This document shows, piece by piece, positions 45,110 through 53,125 of a stretch of DNA of 64,000 nt. The notes under the pieces were generated by a model, which was not told the DNA's origin, did not search any database, and was given only the letters and a program-made list of their open reading frames with translations. Where the stretch lies: NCBI RefSeq assembly GCF_021646545.1, contig NZ_JAKIRP010000003.1, positions 310,001-374,000 on the forward strand. The letters are read 5' to 3'. A program made the position numbers and the translations under genes. Source of the DNA: Chitinophaga filiformis. GTDB lineage: Bacteria; Bacteroidota; Bacteroidia; Chitinophagales; Chitinophagaceae. The number at the start of each line of letters is the position of its first letter. Position 1 is the stretch's first letter.

Positions 45110-47923
45110 TTAAAGTGTGAGGTTCAGGCCAAATTGCACGGTACGCGGTTGTGGCGGTGTTCCGAGATCATAGCCCTGTACATTGGGATCGGAAGTAACA
45201 TTCACTTCGGGATCTGGTCCTTTGTATTTTTTCAGCAACCAGAGATTTGTACCGCTCAGGTAAAAACGGATATTACTGGCATGGATACGGTTAGCCAGCA
45301 GTGCAGGTATTGTATATCCGAGTGTAAGTGAACTTAATCGCAGGAAGGAACCGTCTTCCAGGAAGCGGCTGATAGGATTGAGAGTATAGTTATTACCGAT
45401 AGTAGTGATCCTTGGTACATCGGTCACATCACCTGGTTTCTGCCAGCGGTTCAGCTGATTTTTGTTGATAGCCCTGCGGTCATCGCGTGTACCGCCGGAT
45501 TCATGGAAGAAACGGTTGCTGTTGTATACTTTATTACCCCATTGGAAGTTGAAGAACAGCGCGAGATCAAATCCTTTATAGCTTACATTGTTATTCAACC
45601 CTCCAAAAAATTTCGGCGTTGCCTGTCCTGTCATCTGCCGATCAGCTGCTGTAAGTTTACCATCTTTATTCACATCTTCATACACCGCATCTCCGGTTTT
45701 TGCATCGACGTATAACTGGCGATATACAAAGAAGGAATGCATGGGATATCCCTGCGCCATCCTTTCCACGCTATACGACGCATCTATCGGGATATTCAGT
45801 TTTTCAATCCTGTTAATGTTACGGGAAATATTGAACCCTGTCTGCCATATAAAATTCTTACTGCGGATGTTTGTGGTGTTGATACCCAGCTCAAAACCTT
45901 TGTTACTGATCTCGCCGGAATTGCTGGCAATGGTACGGAAGCCGCTGCTGACAGGCAATGGCAGGTTCAGTAACAGGTCAGAAGTATATTTATCATACCA
46001 GTTAAATTCTATGCTGATACGATCGTCGATCAATCCGAGGTCGAGGCCGAAGTTCCATTGCCGGGTAGTTTCCCAGCCCAGCTCCGGGTTAGCCAGTTGC
46101 TGCGGAACAGTACCCGGATTGTCCAGGTAATTGGAGCCACCACCCCAGAGGCCACGGGACGCAAAATTGCCTATACCGTTCTGATTGCCTGTCAGACCAT
46201 AGTTCGCCCTTATTTTCAGATCGCTGATCGCATCTACCGCCTGCAGGAAGCGCTCTTCCTTCGCACGCCATGCCACGCCAAGAGACGGGAAATAGCCCCA
46301 TTGATTGTCTGCGCCGAATTTAGAGGAAGCGTCTGCCCGGAAATTCACTTCCGCCAGGTATTTCCCTTCGTAGTTATATTCCACACGGGAGAAGAAAGAT
46401 ACCTGTCTGTTCTCTGCACGATTAGAGGAGGCGGTAGTAGTAGCGGCGGAAGCGATCTGTTTAAAAGCGTCGCTGGGGAAGTTGGTACCCTGTGCAAATG
46501 TTTGCTGCGCAATATTGCCCTGGACTGAGTTCCCTACAAGTATTCCCAGTGTGTGCCGTTGTCCCGGGCTGGTGCGATAAGACAATGTCTGTTCATTCAC
46601 CCAAACAATATTCTTACTGACGCTGGAAGTAGCCAGGCCTTTACTGGCACTTCCCCTGTTCGTATAACTGTTCCAGTATTCGTACTCGTCATAGTCGTTA
46701 TAGTCCAGGCTCCAGCTGGTACGAAACTTCAGCTTACGCAGGATGTCAGCTTCTGCGTATAAGTTGCCGATATAGCGGGTGCTGGTGGAATGCATATCTG
46801 TATATTTGATAAGTACATCCAGGTTATCAAAACCGGCCCATTTAGCATAGGTGCCGTCATCATTGAATTTCGGCAGATACGTTGGTGTATGCAGGGCTGC
46901 CTGTAAAATGCCTCCCTGCGGACCGTCGCCTACACGTGCATTGGTACGGCGGGAACGTGATAAAGAGTTGCTGGTACCTACGCGTACCCTGTCATTGATC
47001 TGCTGATCGAGGTTTACTTTCAGACTGGCACGTTGGTAGTCGTTCGTTTTGATATTAGCCAGTTGTTTGTTAAAGCCACCGCTCAGATAATATCTTGTTT
47101 TCTCGTTACCGCCCGACAGCGAAAGGTCATAGTTCTGTATAGCTCCTGTACGAAAGATATCATGCAGCCGATCATATGTAGGCTGCTCTTCCGGCAGGCC
47201 GCGGCCGCCTTCCGACTTTGGCCGGAAAGGTCTGGTGGAAACGGGTTTACCATCATTGCCCCAGGCTTCATTGATAATGGTTGCATGTTCAGGCCCTGTT
47301 ACCAGTTCCCACAATTCAGGCGCCCATGCTACACCTGCATAAGTATTGAATGCCACTTTCGGGCGACTGTTGTAAGTACCTCTTTTAGTGGTGATGAGTA
47401 CAACGCCGTTGGCAGCGCGTGCGCCATAGATGGCAGTAGCTGTAGCGTCTTTGAGAATGGAGATAGACTCGATGTCCGCCGGATTAATATCCGCCAGCGG
47501 ATTATTTGCCTGTCCCTGTGTTGTTACTTTCTGTAATGACTGGTTGTTGATGAATACACCATCTACAACATATAAAGGATCGTTTCCCGCATTAATAGAA
47601 GTTGTTCCACGGATACGAAAAAAGATCCCGTCTCCCGGAACGCCTGTATTGGCGCTGACCTGCACACCTGGCGCGCGGCCTTCTAACTGCTGATCAAAAC
47701 TGGCTACCGGCCGGTCTTTGATACCTGCCGCCTTAATACTGGTCACGGCCCCAACGACCGCTTTTTTACTTTGCGCGCCGTAACCCACAACGATCACTTC
47801 GCTCAGCGCACGGTTCATAGAAGAGGCAATGGTGGTGTCGGGAGGTGCTACCGTTTGTGCATGAATGAATAAGGGCCCCCCCAGTAAGCATAGCATGATA
47901 AGGACGTGTAAACTTTTTTTCAC
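45110..47923 (-). CDS. SusC/RagA-type TonB-linked outer-membrane transporter
   Basis: I prefer the GTG at 47923 (VKKSLHVLIMLCLLGGPLFI, signal peptide cut after HAQ) over a TTG three codons upstream, giving 937 residues. It has no STN domain and, unusually, no carboxypeptidase-regulatory domain. After only about 20 residues comes the SEVIVVGYGAQSKKAVVGAV segment and the plug (DPLYVVDGVFINN), then the barrel ending FGLNLTL. It lacks the FecR-contact domain, so this operon is not expected to be under sigma/anti-sigma control. A palindrome under its promoter suggests a repressor instead. Confidence 0.94.
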   Translation of the reverse strand: MKKSLHVLIMLCLLGGPLFIHAQTVAPPDTTIASSMNRALSEVIVVGYGAQSKKAVVGAVTSIKAAGIKDRPVASFDQQLEGRAPGVQVSANTGVPGDGIFFRIRGTTSINAGNDPLYVVDGVFINNQSLQKVTTQGQANNPLADINPADIESISILKDATATAIYGARAANGVVLITTKRGTYNSRPKVAFNTYAGVAWAPELWELVTGPEHATIINEAWGNDGKPVSTRPFRPKSEGGRGLPEEQPTYDRLHDIFRTGAIQNYDLSLSGGNEKTRYYLSGGFNKQLANIKTNDYQRASLKVNLDQQINDRVRVGTSNSLSRSRRTNARVGDGPQGGILQAALHTPTYLPKFNDDGTYAKWAGFDNLDVLIKYTDMHSTSTRYIGNLYAEADILRKLKFRTSWSLDYNDYDEYEYWNSYTNRGSASKGLATSSVSKNIVWVNEQTLSYRTSPGQRHTLGILVGNSVQGNIAQQTFAQGTNFPSDAFKQIASAATTTASSNRAENRQVSFFSRVEYNYEGKYLAEVNFRADASSKFGADNQWGYFPSLGVAWRAKEERFLQAVDAISDLKIRANYGLTGNQNGIGNFASRGLWGGGSNYLDNPGTVPQQLANPELGWETTRQWNFGLDLGLIDDRISIEFNWYDKYTSDLLLNLPLPVSSGFRTIASNSGEISNKGFELGINTTNIRSKNFIWQTGFNISRNINRIEKLNIPIDASYSVERMAQGYPMHSFFVYRQLYVDAKTGDAVYEDVNKDGKLTAADRQMTGQATPKFFGGLNNNVSYKGFDLALFFNFQWGNKVYNSNRFFHESGGTRDDRRAINKNQLNRWQKPGDVTDVPRITTIGNNYTLNPISRFLEDGSFLRLSSLTLGYTIPALLANRIHASNIRFYLSGTNLWLLKKYKGPDPEVNVTSDPNVQGYDLGTPPQPRTVQFGLNLTL

Positions 47924-48041
47924 ATCGAACAATTTTGGTAATGGAAATACTCATCGGCAGCTGCTGCCGAGGGAATGGAAGGTTGCTAAAGTATTGATAG
48001 GTAATAGCCGTTTTGTGTTGGTGGGATACAAACGGGCTTTA

Positions 48042-48060
48042 GTCTACTAATTATGTAGAC
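48042..48060. promoter_or_regulatory. Palindromic operator candidate at the SusC start site
   Basis: The inverted repeat gtctac-7-gtagac (48042-48047 and 48055-48060) has a near-symmetric AT centre. It begins right at the downstream edge of the predicted -7 element of the SusC promoter, where a bound repressor would block initiation. No regulator gene is adjacent. Confidence 0.45.
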
Positions 48061-48089
48061 AAAATTAGTTTAAAAAATCAGTTATCAAA
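48060..48089 (-). promoter_or_regulatory. Bacteroidota-type promoter for the SusC/SusD/cyanophycinase operon
   Basis: On the minus strand, TTTG (complement of 48086-48089) is followed after exactly 18 bases by TAATTTTG (complement of 48060-48067). This fits the Bacteroidota primary-sigma consensus TTTG-N17-19-TAnnTTTG in full. The 5' leader to the SusC start would be about 130 bases. Confidence 0.65.
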
Positions 48090-48141
48090 ATAATTGGAGA
48101 TTTTTCTTTATTACTGTTTTTTTAATGAGTGGGCTGTTATG

Positions 48142-48636
48142 CTAAAATGCGATTCCGAACTGGAAACCGATACCTATTGTAGAAGGATGGTCATTGCCGA
48201 AACGGGCGGGCACGGGTATTGCCACGAAATAACTACAGTCCTTGTTCTTTTTGATCACTTTATTCAGTACAGGTGTTACTCCATATCTACCTGACGTTTC
48301 AAACGCAGCACGGCCTGCGAAGGTGAATCCATGGCCGAGGGAAACGAGTACTCCGGGATGGAAGAGGAAGTTGTTCATTTTACTGGTTCCATTCGCAGCC
48401 CGGATGAAGGGAACGAACTCACAGGAGAATCCAATCTTCTGGCTTTTCCAGATGTTAATACCTGTGGGTAATCCGCCGACATAGGCGCCGTCGAAATTCC
48501 AATGTGCGCCACCGTCACCGAAATGTACAATAGGATGTAATATTCCTACGTAGCCGGCAATACGGGGGTAGGTGGTCTGTGCGGTTAATTTTGATGAAAA
48601 AGTAAAGAGCAAAATAATAGTGATAGCCGTTCGCAT
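48142..48636 (-). CDS. Small secreted barrel-like protein, unknown function
   Basis: A 164-residue protein with a signal peptide ending LTAQ. The mature part is a set of amphipathic strands rich in Gly and aromatics (YVGILHPIVHFGD, GFTFAGRAAFETSGRYGV) ending in IGIGFQFGIAF, which suggests a small outer-membrane barrel. It stands alone, divergent from nothing and 209 bp from the SusC gene upstream region. No family recognised. Confidence 0.7.
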   Translation of the reverse strand: MRTAITIILLFTFSSKLTAQTTYPRIAGYVGILHPIVHFGDGGAHWNFDGAYVGGLPTGINIWKSQKIGFSCEFVPFIRAANGTSKMNNFLFHPGVLVSLGHGFTFAGRAAFETSGRYGVTPVLNKVIKKNKDCSYFVAIPVPARFGNDHPSTIGIGFQFGIAF

Positions 48637-48731
48637 TAGTCGTTTTTAATGCAATGCTATTTTAATCCAGTTGCGGAAAATAGAACGGAAATGACTGTTT
48701 GTATGTTCTTTACCTTTTTTGGGGATTATAG

Positions 48732-48766
48732 AAAGCGTCCCGGTTGTTAAGCCGGGACGCTTTTTG
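48732..48766. terminator. Strong terminator after the 48779 gene
   Basis: A perfect 12-bp inverted repeat (48732-48743 and 48752-48763, aaagcgtcccgg / ccgggacgcttt) with an 8-base loop and flanking T-tract. It lies just downstream of the minus-strand gene ending at 48779. Confidence 0.9.
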
Positions 48767-48778
48767 TTTAAATGATCG

Positions 48779-49336
48779 TCAGATCACTTCTTCTACTTCG
48801 GTAACATTACCTGGCAGGTCTGTTGCCGTAATCAGGATACGTGTACCCGGTAAGGCAGCATTTGCTGCACTGGTTGTATACTTCCAGTAGTTGCCGATAT
48901 CCGGAACTGCGTCTCCCTGCTCCAGCTCCGCTCCTGCCGCAGACAGGATTGTTACATTTACAGATTCGACACGGACGACATCCTTCACCCGGAATGAGAT
49001 CTCATTTCCTGCGACGCCCTTGTACTTCCTTGTATCAATATCCAAAATACGCGGCGGTCTGACTGCATCCTGGAAGGCAGCATTAAAAGCAGTTTGTCCA
49101 GGTTTTGCGGCTGCCGCGTACATTGCCTTCGTGGCTGGATTACCGATTGCCTTCTGGGCATATGCTGAATAACGTTCGAAATTCAGCTGTACCGCCAATT
49201 GCTCCTCGGTCGGTGGTTTTGTGTTAGGACCACGTCTGGGACCGGAAACTGTCTTATTTTTTCTTACACTGAAGGTTACGTTTCCAATAGTACCGGACGT
49301 TCCTTCCATCATTTTATTTTGTTTTATGTGTGCCAT
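48779..49336 (-). CDS. Conserved hypothetical protein, 185 residues
   Basis: A cytosolic-looking protein without signal peptide. The N-terminal 80 residues (GTIGNVTFSVRKNKTVSGPR, then NFERYSAYAQKAIGNPATKAMY) share a layout with the smaller protein at 50839-51129 (GKIAPGFVLKTRKGKVFISK, NFTTAIEYARSIINDPVKKAAY). The extra C-terminal 95 residues form a beta-rich, Ig-like segment (EISFRVKDVVRVESVNVTIL). It has its own strong terminator. I do not know a function for this family. Confidence 0.7.
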   Translation of the reverse strand: MAHIKQNKMMEGTSGTIGNVTFSVRKNKTVSGPRRGPNTKPPTEEQLAVQLNFERYSAYAQKAIGNPATKAMYAAAAKPGQTAFNAAFQDAVRPPRILDIDTRKYKGVAGNEISFRVKDVVRVESVNVTILSAAGAELEQGDAVPDIGNYWKYTTSAANAALPGTRILITATDLPGNVTEVEEVI

Positions 49337-49456
49337 AACTTTCTAAATTTTAAGATTAAAAAAAGGTTTACTACAATCACAACCGTCGGGTGTAACAGGA
49401 GGCACCTCTCTCCTGTTGCGGGTGCAGCCCCTTTTGCTGTGATTGATGACACAATG

Positions 49457-49882
49457 TTAGGAAGGATTTTGACGCGGTTTTGGAGAAAGTGCACGAGGAG
49501 GCGAAATTCGATCACGAGGAGGCGAAATCCCGTCATGAGACCCCTCATTTTCCACACTTCCAATCACTGTAAAACGGTTAAAAAAAGACTTTCTTATTTC
49601 TTGTGTAAGCAAAATCTCTTCACCCCCCGTTACGATGATCGTGTCCACTCCGACACTTTTGATGTATCTCAGGGAAACAATATAATTTCTGTGGGTACGG
49701 AAGAAAATATTGGGGGGAAGTTGCTTCTCGATTTGCTTCAGGCTGTATTTAGCAGGTAGGGAACGACCGTCTGTAAGTTTTAAAAGGATATAATGCTTCT
49801 GTACTGTGATATAGATGATCTCCTCATAAAAGACCACTTCGTGAATACCGTTTTTTGTATAGATCAGAATACCTTCTTTCAT
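49457..49882 (-). CDS. Stand-alone LytTR DNA-binding protein
   Basis: A 141-residue protein. Residues 1-105 form a complete LytTR domain (EEIIYITVQKHYILLKLTDG, LPAKYSLKQIEKQLPPNIFF, RTHRNYIVSLRYIKSV), which binds direct-repeat DNA and normally sits at the C terminus of response regulators. There is no receiver domain in front. The C-terminal tail is Pro/Arg-rich with a short internal duplication (ISPPRDRISPPR) that also shows in the DNA at about 49490-49530. The target genes are unknown and no sensor kinase is nearby. Confidence 0.85.
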   Translation of the reverse strand: MKEGILIYTKNGIHEVVFYEEIIYITVQKHYILLKLTDGRSLPAKYSLKQIEKQLPPNIFFRTHRNYIVSLRYIKSVGVDTIIVTGGEEILLTQEIRKSFFNRFTVIGSVENEGSHDGISPPRDRISPPRALSPKPRQNPS

Positions 49883-50202
49883 TAATATCAGGAATCGTGA
49901 ACAATTTGGGTTTAGGACAGAGAGGGAGGGAGCTGTGAAAGCTACGTAGGGAATATAGTAGTAGGGATAGTAGTAGCAATAGGTTAGACTGACCAGTAAT
50001 TGGGTTACGGAACTGGGAATTGCTTGTTGCGGGATTAGCCAAAATGGTCTTCATAATTCAAAACTTTAATATTATAAAAATAACAGTTGTGGGATTGAAC
50101 AATAATCATGTAATTTACTGAAAAATAGATATTTAGAGATCAAAATGAGATTTAAATTTTTCAAATTATTATTGTTATAATTTGGGTGGAATTCCAGTAG
50201 AC
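49883..50202. other. Intergenic region, AT-rich
   Basis: The stretch between the LytTR start and the large inverted repeat is AT-rich, especially 50050-50190. A 76-residue minus frame (49824-50054) overlaps the LytTR start and is low in complexity; I do not accept it as a gene. It probably carries the LytTR promoter. Confidence 0.45.
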
Positions 50203-50274
50203 ATATAGTTGAGATTCGCTTATCCTCCCTTAATCCTCCCTTTTTAAGGGAGGATAAGCGAATCTCAACTATAT
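50203..50274. repeat. Perfect 29-bp inverted repeat
   Basis: Left arm 50203-50231 and right arm 50246-50274 are exact reverse complements of 29 bases around a 14-base spacer. The spacer contains a second copy of the inner arm end (atcctccctt at 50221-50231 and 50233-50242), so the right arm can pair with either copy. A part of the arm (aagcgaatctc) recurs directly after it at about 50278-50288. No transposase is beside it. Confidence 0.9.
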
Positions 50275-50485
50275 CTCAAGCGAATCTCCAACGGGTTTTA
50301 ATGCCAGATGTACCATTTACGTGAGACAATTTCATTTCATGTTCCTTGTCAGCAAACGCACAAGCGCAGTGATCGACCGCAGATCACTCGTATACATGAC
50401 AAAAATTTCAACCAGCATCTGACATACTGTATATTCGCAATATGAAAAAAGAGTTTGATGCCTTGTAACACCAAAGTGCTTACAA

Positions 50486-50734
50486 GTGAAATACAAAAAA
50501 GTATTGAAGGAGACGACTGATAACAAAACCTACAAATGGGCTCATAAGCGTTTGTACGGTCGCTGTTGGATCTGTCCTTATCACGGAACATTCTGGAGCC
50601 GATGCTCAGATATCCGTTGGAAACACTACTATTACTTCGACGATGGAACCCTTGACCTTCACGCCAGGCGGTTCCACAATCCGCCAAATTGGAAACTGGT
50701 CTCTAAGAACAAGAAGCAGTGGATGAAGATCTAA
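50486..50734 (+). CDS. Small Cys/His/Trp-rich protein, unknown function
   Basis: An 82-residue protein with a conspicuous RCWICPYHGTFWSRCSD segment, a basic N terminus, HARRFHNPPNWKLVSKN near the end and a terminal KKQWMKI. The Cys/His spacing suggests a small zinc-binding knuckle. The overall layout resembles short uncharacterised proteins seen in Bacteroidota. It ends just before a bidirectional hairpin shared with the convergent gene at 50839. The assignment as a real gene rests on composition and position only. Confidence 0.55.
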   Translation: MKYKKVLKETTDNKTYKWAHKRLYGRCWICPYHGTFWSRCSDIRWKHYYYFDDGTLDLHARRFHNPPNWKLVSKNKKQWMKI

Positions 50735-50765
50735 TCCACTTTGAAATTGGGTAGGAGTAAAAAAG

Positions 50766-50793
50766 GAAAGCCGCTTCCAATGAAGCGGCTTTC
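50766..50793. terminator. Bidirectional terminator between convergent small genes
   Basis: A perfect 12-bp stem, gaaagccgcttc (50766-50777) and gaagcggctttc (50782-50793), with a 4-base loop. It serves the plus gene ending at 50734 and the minus gene ending at 50839. A degraded copy occurs at about 51303-51338. Confidence 0.85.
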
Positions 50794-50838
50794 TTCATAA
50801 AGAAGTTATCAGCATCCCGGTCGATCTGTCGAATACGT

Positions 50839-51129
50839 CTAATGACTTTCAAGATAGTCTTTAACTGCAGAATGATATACGCTCATTCCACGCCGGATTT
50901 TATAGGCAGCTTTCTTTACCGGATCATTGATAATGCTTCTTGCATATTCTATTGCAGTGGTAAAATTACTGTTAGATTTTAACTGCAACTTCGAAGGGAC
51001 GACATTACTCATGTCGGGACATTTGCTGATAAATACCTTCCCTTTACGGGTTTTCAGCACAAAGCCCGGAGCTATTTTACCGTGGCCCAGTTTTACGCCG
51101 GTTAATAATGGATTTTTAGTTCTTGCCAT
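50839..51129 (-). CDS. Conserved hypothetical protein, 96 residues
   Basis: I choose the Met at 51129 (MARTKNPLLTGVKLGHGKIA) because the longer frame adds 22 residues unlike any signal and the short start aligns with the related gene at 48779-49336. The domain is small and basic (LKTRKGKVFISKCPDMSN) with a C-terminal helix ending in DPVKKAAYKIRRGMSVYHSA. No function known. The gene with its flanks was once duplicated: a gene-less copy of both flanks lies at 51268-51420. Confidence 0.65.
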   Translation of the reverse strand: MARTKNPLLTGVKLGHGKIAPGFVLKTRKGKVFISKCPDMSNVVPSKLQLKSNSNFTTAIEYARSIINDPVKKAAYKIRRGMSVYHSAVKDYLESH

Positions 51130-51267
51130 AGTTTTTTGAGTTAAAACTAGGGAAAATGGGATTGCGGGTTTTACGCAATTAAAAAGTGACAACATAGGTA
51201 CATTTCTTTTTATACGATTTAGGCAACAGAAAAACTTTTTCTAATTTCATAGGTCAAATTGGGCGGG

Positions 51268-51420
51268 TAGCATATCTATTTTGCAATTGGGTGAGAATAA
51301 AAAGGAAGCCGCTTCTAAACGAAATAGCCTCCTTCTTTCAATAGTTTTTTCATTTAAAACAAATGAAATTCTTATTGCGGTTCTTACTCAATTAAAAGTG
51401 GCAACACATGTATACTTTTT
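51268..51420. repeat. Degenerate copy of the flanks of the 50839 gene, with the gene deleted
   Basis: The first half (about 51268-51340: ttgcaattgggtgagaataa, then aaaggaagccgcttc) matches the downstream flank and terminator at 50743-50793. The second half (about 51345-51420: atagttttttcatttaaaac, then caattaaaagtggcaacac) matches the upstream flank at 51126-51210. The coding part between them is missing. It is the scar of a tandem duplication that lost its gene. Confidence 0.72.
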
Positions 51421-51551
51421 TGCAACGGGTTATTTCAAGAATTCCAACAACTCTGGATTAGAGCATACTAGAATAAATCAGTCCTGAGTAAAACCCCGCC
51501 CGTTTCTTTGCTTTAATAGTTTCCCGAATAACGTTATTGAGCAATGCAGTG

Positions 51552-52628
51552 CTAATACGCCCTCATCACATACCCAAACACCCCATGCGTCTCATTACCC
51601 GGACCCGCTACATAAAACAACTGCGTCGATGGAGTAGATGGTATATTCTCCAGCGCCCATAACCCATCAATTACAATCGGATTATCCCCTTTCTTCAATT
51701 GACCTAAAAACGCTCCATCCTGATCATACACATTAATCTTCCCATCTCCAAAGTTCCCGATAATAATCGTATTATTTACTTCCCAGAATCCGTCGGCAGC
51801 AGCCACAATACCCCAAGGGGCATTCAACGCACCCTGTGATGCAAATCTTTTCACAAAAGATCCATCGGGTTTGAAGATGCTCACATACCCATTCCCCTCC
51901 CCTTTTACATCATCCTCTTTCACTGCATCCTGTTTTGCATATGTCACATATAGATTACCTCCTATACTCCTGATATTGAACGGCGCATAACCAGCAGGCA
52001 TAGTCGGATCTACAAATGGTTTGCCGGTGACCATGTTGAAATCCTTGTCAAATACATCAATAGTTCCTGCATAAAAATTAGCGGCATACAGGAAATTAGC
52101 TGCACCATCTTTAGCCAATTCCAATCCTTTATAAACCGCATGAGCGGCCGATCTGTCGGCGACAGTAGTTGCTACCGCACCAGCGGCCCAGGCAAGAATA
52201 AGACCATCTTCTGTATTAAAGATAAATTTAGCTGGTGCCCCTCCTACCATAAAATCGCTTGTTCCATTATAAACGATACCCGTAGGTCTACCACCGGTGG
52301 AGCTTCCGGGAGCTCCGATACTAACGGGCGACTGCAAGATGGCGCCACTTTTATCGTAGACAGTACTGAGGCCGGTACCATTGTTCGTTACCCAGATGGC
52401 GCCTGCGGGATTAACAGCGATACCCCAGGGATTTATAAGATTGGCATCTACCTGGCCAGAACTATAAGGACCACTACCAACATCTGTTACAAGGGCCACC
52501 TGGTTGTAATTCTTGGTAACGGGAGGAGGATTATTGTTATTATTATAACCGTTGTCTTTACTACAACCTATGTTTAACACAAACAAGACTATTAAGCTGG
52601 CAAGGGGCCAAATAAAAGAATTTCGCAC
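51552..52628 (-). CDS. TIGR03118-like beta-propeller lipoprotein
   Basis: The reading frame extends to 52754, but a GTG at 52628 gives a proper lipoprotein signal (VRNSFIWPLASLIVLFVLN, lipobox NIGC); an ATG at 52709 is the alternative. The mature protein (about 335 residues) opens with an Asn/Pro-rich linker. It then shows NHL-like strand repeats (LINPWGIAVNPAGAIWVTNN, FLYAANFYAGTIDVFDKDF, GYVSIFKPDGSFVKRFAS, IIIGNFGDGKINVYDQDG) characteristic of the TIGR03118 family, a predicted six-bladed propeller of unknown role. It stands alone. Confidence 0.82.
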   Translation of the reverse strand: MRNSFIWPLASLIVLFVLNIGCSKDNGYNNNNNPPPVTKNYNQVALVTDVGSGPYSSGQVDANLINPWGIAVNPAGAIWVTNNGTGLSTVYDKSGAILQSPVSIGAPGSSTGGRPTGIVYNGTSDFMVGGAPAKFIFNTEDGLILAWAAGAVATTVADRSAAHAVYKGLELAKDGAANFLYAANFYAGTIDVFDKDFNMVTGKPFVDPTMPAGYAPFNIRSIGGNLYVTYAKQDAVKEDDVKGEGNGYVSIFKPDGSFVKRFASQGALNAPWGIVAAADGFWEVNNTIIIGNFGDGKINVYDQDGAFLGQLKKGDNPIVIDGLWALENIPSTPSTQLFYVAGPGNETHGVFGYVMRAY

Positions 52629-52754
52629 TGATGTCCGGATAGATCTGTCTTTACGTGACCCTGCGGTTACAGCATTTATCACCGGGCATCTTTCAAACAA
52701 CACTATCATTTCTTTCAATTTAACGGTGAACGAATAAGGCATGCTACATAGCAT

Positions 52755-53125
52755 GTCTGTACCAGGAAGACAAACTTGGGCAGGAACCGTACTTTTTACG
52801 CTTCACTGGAGGGACCAAACAGGACACAAGACATCTAAACCGCTGTCTATTAATTAATACGTGTGTTTAACCGGAAAAGTTGCCTTAGCATTCCGGGGCA
52901 TATTTCTGCTGCACTTTTCATTCACTATACTATTTTGACCTTATAATAAGTGCCGCATCATAATACATTACGAATCAACTATGTTTAAGATAGTTTTAAA
53001 ACAGTCCACTTAATACCCTTAACCGATTGAGCATAAAATATTTAGACAAAACCCAAAGATTTTTTTTCAGCGCACCCAACCTTTTGCCACTCCCCCACCG
53101 TTCATCTTTATAAAACAAGTACTCT
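52755..53125. other. Intergenic region upstream of the Pro/His-rich lipoprotein
   Basis: About 370 bp between divergent genes, AT-rich between 52920 and 53070. No gene, repeat or hairpin stood out. It should contain both divergent promoters, but I saw no match good enough to report. Confidence 0.45.

Noticed and set aside
49824..50054. 76-residue minus-strand frame upstream of the LytTR gene
   Set aside because: Low-complexity Ser/Leu-rich sequence that overlaps the LytTR start in another frame.
50203..50274. Terminal inverted repeats of an insertion sequence
   Set aside because: The arms are only 14 bp apart with no transposase frame, so it is not an IS; a small palindromic element is still possible.
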